From Amoebophrya sp. AT5.2 (lineage: Eukaryota > Sar > Dinophyceae > Syndiniales > Amoebophryaceae), in contig RXOD01004738.1 in assembly GCA_005223375.1 (NCBI GenBank), positions 1-18,732 on the forward strand: a DNA stretch of 18,732 bases, in the 5' to 3' direction. Positions 11,599 through 18,732 of the stretch are shown piece by piece. Both the position numbers and the translations under genes were made by a program. Every line of letters starts with the position of its first letter. Positions within the stretch are counted from its first letter, which is position 1. The notes under the pieces are model-generated. The model was not told where the DNA came from. It saw only the letters and a program-made list of their open reading frames with translations, and did not search any database.

Positions 11599-14011
11599 CT
11601 ACCACGCCGCAAACGGATCGCCGGATCCAGTCACGGGCGGTGGCAGGTCCAGCGAGTCCGGGATGGTCTCGTAGTTGCTCATGTCCATGTCACCTGGATC
11701 ATTTCCAAAACGATCTGCATCTCCAAATCAAATCCAACCACACGGCTTTCGTAACACCTGTGTCTACGAAAAGTTTGTTCGGTTCCTGCTTTAGTTGAAA
11801 AATTATCAAATGAAGTTAGTAGTACCTGACTGCTGCGGCACGAATGGTGATGGGACTTCATAGCGTTTCAGCTTCTCCCAGTCAATGTCGTGGTACCACT
11901 TGTGCCCGAAAATGTCCTGCGACCCCTTCACCAGGTTTCCATACCGTTTGCTCAAATCTGCCGTCAGCAGTTTCTTCACCAACCCGCGGCAGTTCTTTTC
12001 GAAGGTCCTGCGATGCGAAAATTCAAAATTGGAAGCAAGTCACTTGAAGTGGAAAAAAAACAATCGCTGAATCGAAAAATGGTGTCGTACGACAGCGACC
12101 ACCCGTGCCCTGATAGATCTAGTACAGGGCCAGGAGGAGCGGTGGGAGTAATAAACCTCGAAGAAAATCCACATCACAACAAATTTCCATACAGTTCTCA
12201 AGAAAGAACAATCCATCAGAATCAGTACTTTGTGAAGAAGATTTTTCCAGCGAGAATTCGCTGGTAGATGTTCATCGGGTCCTCGTCGCAGAACGGTGGC
12301 TGCCCGACCACCATCTCGTAGATCAGGATGCCTGTCGTTCCCGTTGGTTGATGTTTTCCTACGTACTGGGGAATCAATCAACTCGGCTGATAAGAAAGTA
12401 GTACCTACTCTTCATCATGATGATGATCATGATCTGGGACTGGGAGACACCTTAATTGTAGCTAGTAAAAGGAAGATGCAGATAAAAAATGTACCGAGCG
12501 TCCACCAGTCTACTGGCTTCGAGTGGCCCTTGTTGAGCAGCACTTCTGGCGCGATGTACTCTGGGGTTCCGCACAGCGTGTACGTTCTGCTGCCCGGCTC
12601 GACCACCTTGGCGAAGCCAAAGTCGGTCAGCTTGCTGTACCCGTTATCTGTTCGAGAGTTAGTGGTCCACCCGATAGCGATACAGCAGCGCTCCATACAT
12701 TCAGAGTAGTACCCGCACTTCTCTACTTTCTTGGGAAAACCGAAACCGCCTTCCGGCGTGAAGCAGATGGCGCGCATCGCGCAAGGAAAACAAACATTGG
12801 TCGAGATAAAGCTTGTAAATTTATACTCATGATGAGGAGGTTTTCGGGCTTCAAGTCTCGGTGGACGATGTTGAGGGTGTGAATGTGGTGGAATGCCTCG
12901 GCTACGTGTCCGGAGTAAAATTTCGCCGTCTCGTCTGGAAACCGGTTCGCTTTCCGGAGGTGCGTGAACAGCTCGCCGCCGGTCACGACCTGTGTCGGAA
13001 ATGGGTCGTGCCGGTCTGTATGCTATAAATATCATCTAGAACTCGACGGCAAGCGAACTCAAGGCAGCATCAACTTTCAAAAGCAAACAGTCTAGAGTAA
13101 TTTAGTATTATAACGAGAGTAAGTATACTTAGTAAGTACCTCCATCACGATATAGACGAATCGGTCGTCCTTGAAGCTGCCTTTCAAATCAATCAGGAAC
13201 GGCAAGCCTGATTGCTTTCATTGTGGAGATGAAAGGCAGCTTCAAGGACGACCGATTGTGAATGTGAGAGGAAAGCAATCAGGAACGGCAAGAAGGCCGG
13301 GAACACCATGCAATTTTTTGAAATCGGAAATTGTTGTGTTCGCATTCTCAATATCGGTCGTGTGACTGAAAAAGTGAAAATCCAGTCTCAGTCTCTACAG
13401 CCGATATAGTATGTACCTCCATCACGATATAGACGAATCGGTCGTCCTTGAAGCTGCCTTTCATCTCCACAATGAAGGGGTGCTTTATCTGCGACATCAA
13501 ATTCCTCTCCTGGTTGATGTGATCCACCTGCTTCAGCTTGATTATCTCGTGCTTCTTCATGAATTTTACCTGTATTGATTGAAGAACCCGCGATAGAAAA
13601 AGAAAAACGAAAAGATATGGGTAACACTCAGCAAGCTGCACTGCGCTATCCGATGCAGCAGAAGCAAGCAAAACGCATTTTTCTCCCGACGCTGCAAGCC
13701 TACAACCAACGCTCAAAGCACTGTGACAAGCAAGTCATCAGCCCCCTCCCCCGCGGTGCAATGAATCAAGGACTCAAGTAATCGAATCGAAAGCACACCG
13801 CACGCACAAGCAATCGATGATATCAGCATCGGAAAAGAAAGACCCCAGACACAAAGAAACCAACGGACGAGGACGATATACTACAAATCAGATATAATGT
13901 AGGTACCGCGACAGGTGAGCCGTCCGAAAGCATTTTGGCGAACTTGACGCGGCCGAACGATCCGACCCCGAGGGATCGGATCATCTCGAAGTCCCCTAGG
14001 GACATCGGCAT
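11599..14011 (-). CDS. cAMP-dependent protein kinase catalytic subunit (AGC kinase)
   Basis: Ser/Thr kinase of the AGC group, closest to PKA-C. Seven exons: 14011-13907, 13569-13417, 12989-12827, 12647-12495, 12331-12229, 12007-11826 and 11693-11599; 954 nt, 317 residues, stop TAG. Seen: Gly-rich loop LGVGSFGRV at about 14-22, catalytic lysine in VAVK (K37), helix-C glutamate in NQERNLM (E56), HRDLKPEN with catalytic D131, DFG at 149-151, activation loop [15 protein letters not shown] with T164 at the place of the PDK1-phosphorylated threonine, and a PKA-like C-tail (VPSPFVPQ, then GDMDMSNYE). Odd points: only about seven residues precede the kinase domain, where animal PKA has about 40, and there is an in-frame TGA upstream, so a myristoylation/A-helix segment is absent unless a further exon exists. 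The C-terminus is PFAAW, a variant of the FxxF hydrophobic motif. PKG is less likely because the C-tail aligns with PKA. Confidence 0.93.
13136..13186 (-). repeat. 51-bp direct duplicate of the 3' end of PKA exon 2, inside intron 2
   Basis: This segment is identical, base for base, to 13413-13463, the last 47 bases of exon 2 plus the first four intron bases (GTAC). It lies 277 bp away in the same orientation within intron 2 (13416-12990), complete with its own donor (GAG|GTACTTACT). It is a potential pseudo-exon end, but no acceptor-bounded frame precedes it. Confidence 0.93.
13190..13292. repeat. 17-bp direct repeats with nested inverted repeat at the PKA fold-back
   Basis: CAATCAGGAACGGCAAG occurs at 13190-13206 and again at 13276-13292. 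Between them CCTGATTGCTTTC (13207-13219) is the exact reverse complement of GAAAGCAATCAGG at 13271-13283. Together with the exon-derived copies this makes a nested, multi-step rearrangement of about 160 bp. Confidence 0.9.
13217..13257 (+). repeat. 41-bp inverted copy of PKA exon 2, inside intron 2
   Basis: This is an exact reverse complement of 13436-13476 in exon 2. With the direct copy at 13136-13186 it forms 28-bp perfect inverted arms (13159-13186 and 13230-13257) around a 43-base loop, so the intron RNA could fold into a long hairpin made of exon sequence. Confidence 0.93.
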
Positions 14012-14932
14012 CTTCGCGGGGAAATACGCAGCACTCGCTCACAATACAGTTTCTTTCTATCTCCACGACTAAACGACGGGATTATGTATGATAAAAATAT
14101 TTATGCAGTAGACGTGAGAAAAAGTCGTGCTGGTGCAATAATCGTATGTAATGTAGATGCAGTTTGCGACTTATGCTTAGCGGTGTACTAGCAGGGTTGT
14201 GGTTTTGTAGGGGCGTTGTGGTCCTGCTTTCCGCGGAGGACGATATTGTTGATAAGTAGAAATGGACGAGGAACTCAGGAAAAACGGTAGGTTTGGACGG
14301 AAAGAACCGAGCGGAAGCATGGGAATCCTGCCCACGACGGAAAAAACGTAGCTGGTCCGAAGCGTCTGTTCGCGCTGGACCGAGGACAGGACGTACAACT
14401 GAAGCAACCGACCTCTTTGATTCGTCCTTTGCCAAACGAACGCTGCTGTTACTTACGACGGCGAAAAAAATGGGACGGGACCGACTGAACGTGTTCCTGT
14501 GTGGCTTTCCTCCGCCTAGAAGGACAACACTGACACCGACGACTGCTGAACACAACGAGGCGCGAACCAATCAACCAAGGCTGTTGAAAACATACTTTTA
14601 TACCTTGTATGAGAACCTGGTGGAGTGGGGTTGTGCAACATTCTGAGTTCTGATTCATGGATGTTTTCCTGCGCAGAAAAAAATCACCACTTCGTGTATC
14701 GTATAGTGCCGTTGCGTTTGCGCTGCGCTTTCTCGCATCGAGCGCGAACTCACCGTGCCAATGTTGTGAAGAGTGGGCAAAAAAAGGAATCAGCACTTTT
14801 CATCAAATGGAAAATCATGAAAATAAATGTCTGTCTCTCCCCCTGAGCGATTTAAGGGGAGTAGCATCTCCGCGTGCCGGCCTTCGCGTGCCGACCGGGC
14901 GAAAAAAAGCGTAGTAGAGGCGTAAAATTTCT
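14012..14932. other. Intergenic between the Rossmann-like gene and PKA
   Basis: About 920 bp. Overlapping frames of 117-162 codons exist on both strands without recognisable domains, so I call no gene. An in-frame TGA 30 bases upstream of the PKA ATG limits any upstream extension of that exon. CGCGTGCCG occurs twice near 14871-14892 as a short direct repeat. Confidence 0.6.
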
Positions 14933-16873
14933 TTAGTTTGGCGCCCAGAACCGGCCGTACATGTACATCATGGTCGAGAGCAGCTTCGACTTTTCGATGT
15001 TGAACCCCGCGCGCAGCGAGCCTCCGTGGAAGCTGCCCGTGAGGGCCAGCGCCAGCGGACTATTTCCCGAGGCCGCTCCTGCTGTCGGGCCTTGATTCCG
15101 GCCGCAGCCGCAGTCCCACGCCAGCAGCAGGAACATGAGCGCCCGCGCCGTTTCGGGCTGAAAGGCCTCTTGCGGCGGAATCAGGTGCATTGCGTTCAAC
15201 AGGTACTTCATCGTCGGGGCGTGCGTCACCGACTCCGTGTAGCACGCCGGCGCGACGTTCAAGGAGGCGGAAGATGTGCCACTGCCCCCTTTTTTGTCGC
15301 CGCCCGCGCTTTCGTTATTCGCGAGGAGCGCCCGGAACAGCTGCAGGAACTTGGCGAGGACGTAGTTCGGCCCCTGCGCCTCGAAGATGCAGTGGTAGAT
15401 CGCGTGTACCTTGTTGTCTTCCCCGCCCTCCGTATCCGCGCCCCCTCCGCCTCGCGCGACGAGGCTCACCGGGTTTCTTTCGCACCCGCTCCACTGCACG
15501 GCGAGCGGCGCCCGCGCCCGGTTCTCCTCGATCGCATCGAATGCGCTTCGGTTGATCGGCAGCGGCATCGAGTTGGTGCAGAGGTACGCGAGCCGCACGG
15601 GGGTTTTGTTTGCGGTGAGCGTCTGCAGCAGCCCGTTCATGATCAGGTCGCAACCCATGGTGACGCGGACGTGCGCTTCCGCGTCCAGGTAGGTGTACAT
15701 GCCCACCGTCACGGTGTTGTCGGCAACCGCCGGCGTCTTGCTCTGGCTCTCTACTGACGCAGCCGTGATGACTCCGAGCACCCAGTCGCGGATCTGCACC
15801 GGCTCCGTCAGAATGTCGGCGCCGCGCGCGCCGGCGCGCGTGGGGACGTACAGCGTCCCGGGGGTGGTTTTCGCAAACGCCTCCATCTTATCCCACTCCT
15901 TCTCGCGGCGCGTGCGCACCGCGACCACGCGCGCACCTTGCTCCAGCAGCGGCTTCAGGGGTCCCAGTTCCGAGCCCGCGCCGAGCAGAACGAACCACCG
16001 GTCCTTCAGCGGGCCGAGGTCCTGCGCGGCCCGCTCAATTTTCGGGACGCAGTCCGCCTCGCAGGTGCCTGTCCAAAAAAGCGGTGGACCATTTCACGCG
16101 ATGGGCGGATGATGAAAGAATGACGTATAGTACTTACAGTTGTACGAAAAGTGCAGTGTCGCGTGGAGAATTTTGCTTGTCCTCCGAAAAATCGCTTTTC
16201 CAAAATTTTTACCGTAGTCCGCCCACTGCCGCAGCTGGTCCGCGAGGTCCGCTCCGGCCAAGTTCTTTCCTTTGTAGGGAACCGAGAAACCCCCACCGTT
16301 TTCCCCGGATTTCTTCGCCGAAAAAGCGCCTTCGCCCTTCACGATTTTTGTGTCGAAGTACTCCTGCGCACTACTGCTCGCGGGCGCCGCCGCGCTGAGA
16401 GCTGCGAGCGTTTCCACGGTGCCTGCACCGTCTCCAGAACTGCTGCGGAAGACGAGGTTCTGGCTCATGGCATCCAGCCCCGCCTTGCAGACGTCCAGGA
16501 CCCGATCGCCGGCAAGCAGCTCCGCGATCTGCCGGACGTGTGGCGCGTAGCTGTGGATTTTTTTTTCGTAGTCAAGTATTTTTCGTGACATCTTCTTCGT
16601 GACCCGAGTCGAGCTCAGAATCTGATTAGCAAGAACTTCTGTATTGCATGCCTTCGATTTGTAGCGATGCACAAAAGCCAAGCGCAATAGCAAAGCACAA
16701 ATATACCCAAAGCGCCAGTTTTTTTCGGCCTCGATCGCGGCAGCGAGGTCATCGCGGCCACCCGCTTTCGCGCAAGCCGCCCACACGGATTTTGCGATCC
16801 CCGTCGTCTTGCCTCCGCACTCGGGCGGCCAGTCGATGCCCACCTTGGGACTGGTGGAGGCCGGTTTCGGCAT
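14933..16873 (-). CDS. Rossmann-like NAD(P)-binding protein, algal conserved family
   Basis: Two exons, 16873-16138 and 16068-14933, joined by a short GT-AG intron (donor T|GTAAGTACT, acceptor GGACAG|GC); 1872 nt, 623 residues, stop TAA at 14935-14933. After the junction comes DRWFVLLGAGSELGPLKP at about 268-285, a hydrophobic strand followed by the glycine motif GAGSELG of a dinucleotide-binding Rossmann fold. A second strand, ARVVAVRTRR, lies where the adenosine-ribose-binding acidic or basic residue sits; the Arg residues there would suit NADP, by inference. The N-terminal 245 residues look helical (e.g. KILDYEKKIHSYAPHVRQIA), and the C-terminal part has QGPNYVLAKFLQLFRALL and SFHGGSLRAGF. 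The whole resembles, from memory, uncharacterised proteins of microalgae; I cannot assign a reaction. The start is uncertain: ATG 16873 is preceded by CATTAAGT, and the frame is open to 16957, where GCC|GTAAGT looks more like a splice donor than coding sequence. Confidence 0.75.
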
Positions 16874-17434
16874 ACTTAATGCGTTTGCAACGAGTACGAA
16901 CTCTAACTCTATGCCGTACGATCTGTCTAGACAGAAACTCAAACTTACGGCCGTCACTATTACTGTCGCTGTCTCGTCTGGTCTGCACGTATGTTCGGTG
17001 TCGCACTACTTTCCATGCGAGATCGTGCTAAGCATTTCAGAAACCGTTTTTGCCGTTTGTCTTTTTTCTCGAACATGTAGTCATTTTTTGATCGCCAGCG
17101 CACGTGGCGCACTCGTAATGTTGCCCTACTCACCATCGCACGACCTATGCGCAGCCAACTCTCGCGCGCCGCCATAGGCTGCAACCGACCGAAGCTTCTA
17201 TTTTTGAACAAAGAAATAGGGACACCGCAGCTAGTCCGATTTCACGAAGGCCGCTAGCGCTGTAGCGGAAGTGATCGCAAGCCAGCGACACGCGAGAGCT
17301 GTCAGCCATTTCTGATAAGAAAACTTCTTCCTCACAATCGCAAGTGATCATTTTAGCCACTAAGTACTTCGCCCGCTAAAAAAGCATTCTTCACTGACTT
17401 GTAAAAACCTTGACGGTCCGCACATATTTCAACA
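16874..17434. other. Intergenic between the HPD-containing gene and the Rossmann-like gene
   Basis: About 560 bp. On the minus strand, GCC|GTAAGTTTGAG near 16950-16940 looks like a consensus splice donor, so a 5' exon of the Rossmann-like gene may end here; the matching acceptor could be CATTAAG just before the ATG at 16873. I see no other coding content. Confidence 0.45.
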
Positions 17435-18732
17435 CTACTTCACTTGCATTTCTTCATTCAACCGCTGGCATACTTGTTTTACTTTTTCCAAAATCTTTTC
17501 TCTCAAGAGTCCGTTTTGTGACTGCTCGGAAATCCGCCACTTTCCCATGAACTTATCCGGGTGGTACCGTAACAGCAACAGAAAGTACGCATCCTTTCGC
17601 GCCAAAGACCGCGTGACCCGCGGAAGCAGCTGCGCCGTCGGCACCGAGTGCCCCGGCGGAAAGGGAATGTCGGACAGCCTCTGGATTTCTTTGTGGTCCC
17701 TATCTTTGCAGCCCGGGCTCGCGAATGCCGAACCGTTCTTCCCGTACTGGTGCGAAAAGCTTTTCCACTGTTCTTCGTACTGCGTCCACGGATCCAGCTT
17801 ATCCACCGGCTGATTGAAAATGCCAAGCACGACTTGTCGATTCCGATTGATTGCTGGCACACCACCGGCCGTCGCGCTTGGGTTCGAGGACGTCGGCGCT
17901 TGATTTGGGCTGAACCCCGCCGAACTGCTTGTCCCCTTTTCCCTCCCCGACGTTGCAAACGGCAGAGACGATGACGGCGTCGCGCCACCGTCCCGGGCCC
18001 TCCGCTCCGGCGTCCGCCCGTCGACGAGAATTTTGCTAAGCAGCTGGTGAATACCCGGTCGGTGGTTGGGAAGGAGCGGCTTGCTCTCCCTTCTTTCACC
18101 GTTCGCGATTTCGTCGTCTTCCGCCGAGGATGAGGACGACCACTCCGCTTCTGCCCTGCGTTCCGAGGCATTTGCACTGCTCGCGGTCGTGGGTTGCGCG
18201 GTCGACGGCTGTACGACCACAGGGGCCGAAAAATAGTCTGCTTTTCCGCCGCCAGAGAATTTTCGGGCGAAGGGCGACAACTTCTGCCCTCGACCTTCTT
18301 CTTGTTCCGCACCGCTCAGTCGCGTCTGCGGTCCCCCGAGAAACGCCCCCTCCTCGAGTCCGTGTCCCGCGGCAAGAAAGGCTTCGCGCGGCGCCGCGAC
18401 GACCTTCCGCACCTCTCCTGCCGCACGCACGTCGCCGTTTTTCGCTCGCAGCTCCGCCCTCGCGAAGCCCCTCGGCGTGACCGCGCGGTTACTCGGCGAA
18501 ATCGGCCGCGGGGGGGCCTGTCGCGGCGTCACCACTAGACGCGGCGTCGCGGGTGCCGCAAAATGTGCTGGCGTGCGGCAGCGGGGGGTGCTGGCGCCCC
18601 CGCGAACTGATTCGCCCCGGCTGGTGAACTCCGCGGAAGCCGCCTCTGCCTCGATTTCGTCCAGTACGCGTCGCCTGGCCGCAGCGGCGGGTGTAGTTTG
18701 CTTTCGCGGCGTGGAGTTCTGACTCGGCTGCT
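17435..18732 (-). CDS. HPD-containing (J-like, NFKBIL1-type) protein, 5' end beyond window
   Basis: The frame is open from the right window edge to the stop TAG at 17437-17435, 431 codons, with no ATG in frame near the edge, so the start lies outside. The N-terminal 300 residues are low-complexity (Ala, Ser, Pro, Arg, with an SSSSSAEDDE acidic patch) and hold five TPR tripeptides plus SP/TP sites, likely disordered and a possible target of proline-directed kinases. The last 130 residues look folded: DPWTQYEEQWKSFSHQYG, then LARKDAYFLLLLRYHPDKF and KILEKVKQVCQRLNEEM. The HPD tripeptide at about 17563-17555 sits in the LLRYHPDKF context seen in J-domains and at the C-terminus of NFKBIL1-like proteins, where the final helix follows as here. 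A full J-domain helix I is not evident, so direct stimulation of Hsp70 is only possible, not shown. Opposite-strand frames here are shadows. Confidence 0.72.
   Translation of the reverse strand, partial: QPSQNSTPRKQTTPAAAARRRVLDEIEAEAASAEFTSRGESVRGGASTPRCRTPAHFAAPATPRLVVTPRQAPPRPISPSNRAVTPRGFARAELRAKNGDVRAAGEVRKVVAAPREAFLAAGHGLEEGAFLGGPQTRLSGAEQEEGRGQKLSPFARKFSGGGKADYFSAPVVVQPSTAQPTTASSANASERRAEAEWSSSSSAEDDEIANGERRESKPLLPNHRPGIHQLLSKILVDGRTPERRARDGGATPSSSLPFATSGREKGTSSSAGFSPNQAPTSSNPSATAGGVPAINRNRQVVLGIFNQPVDKLDPWTQYEEQWKSFSHQYGKNGSAFASPGCKDRDHKEIQRLSDIPFPPGHSVPTAQLLPRVTRSLARKDAYFLLLLRYHPDKFMGKWRISEQSQNGLLREKILEKVKQVCQRLNEEMQVK

Noticed and set aside
12411..12432. TCATCATGATGATGATCATGATC-type ATGATC repeat in PKA intron 4
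   Set aside because: A short trinucleotide-like palindrome of the kind expected by chance in introns; no sign of expansion or of a regulatory role.
14082..14570. 162-codon minus-strand frame upstream of PKA
   Set aside because: It could be read as a signal-peptide protein from its first 20 residues, but the rest is low-complexity and overlaps equally long frames on the other strand.
15026..15757. 243-codon plus-strand frame across from the Rossmann-like gene
   Set aside because: It is antisense to a frame with clear domain structure, is dominated by Arg/Ala/His from GC-rich codons, and has the opposite orientation to all genes.

Overview
This is nuclear DNA of a eukaryote, probably an alveolate and most likely a dinoflagellate or close relative (a compact syndinian-type genome would fit the gene density). 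Evidence: spliceosomal introns in at least five of seven genes, a cytosolic Hsp70 ending in EEVD, a ciliary CFAP97-type protein, an AG|G acceptor preference, one GC-AG intron, and every supported gene on the minus strand. The taxon is inference; no spliced leader, rRNA or organelle marker is present to fix it.

Layout, written in the direction of transcription (right to left). (1) From beyond the right edge to 17435: C-terminal part of a long low-complexity protein ending in an HPD-containing, J-like segment (NFKBIL1-type). (2) 16873-14933: two-exon, about 623-residue protein with a Rossmann-like glycine motif, probably an algal NAD(P)-binding enzyme of unknown reaction. (3) 14011-11599: seven-exon PKA catalytic subunit, 317 residues. 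Its second intron holds a fold-back rearrangement made from pieces of the preceding exon. (4) 10011-8203: six-exon CFAP97/Hemingway-type axonemal protein with an extra C-terminal domain. (5) 7357-6488: basic, Trp-rich protein with a degenerate IQ motif. (6) 5973-3093: complete seven-exon cytosolic Hsp70 of 649 residues. (7) 1584 to beyond the left edge: a second Hsp70 copy, head-to-tail with the first, with the same intron positions.

Functionally these are housekeeping and flagellar genes: protein folding (two Hsp70 genes and a J-like protein), cAMP signalling (PKA) and axoneme structure (CFAP97). No operon-like pathway is evident; one-strand orientation is the shared feature. The most unusual signals are a GTAC-type 5' splice-site preference (13 of 21 introns), a GT versus GC donor at the same intron of the two Hsp70 paralogues, mosaic exon divergence between those paralogues although their introns are unrelated, and the exon-derived inverted repeat inside the PKA gene. 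I found no mobile element with coding capacity, no CRISPR array and no structural RNA gene. Exon coordinates were derived by hand from reading frame, splice dinucleotides and family alignment from memory; identity counts are by eye.
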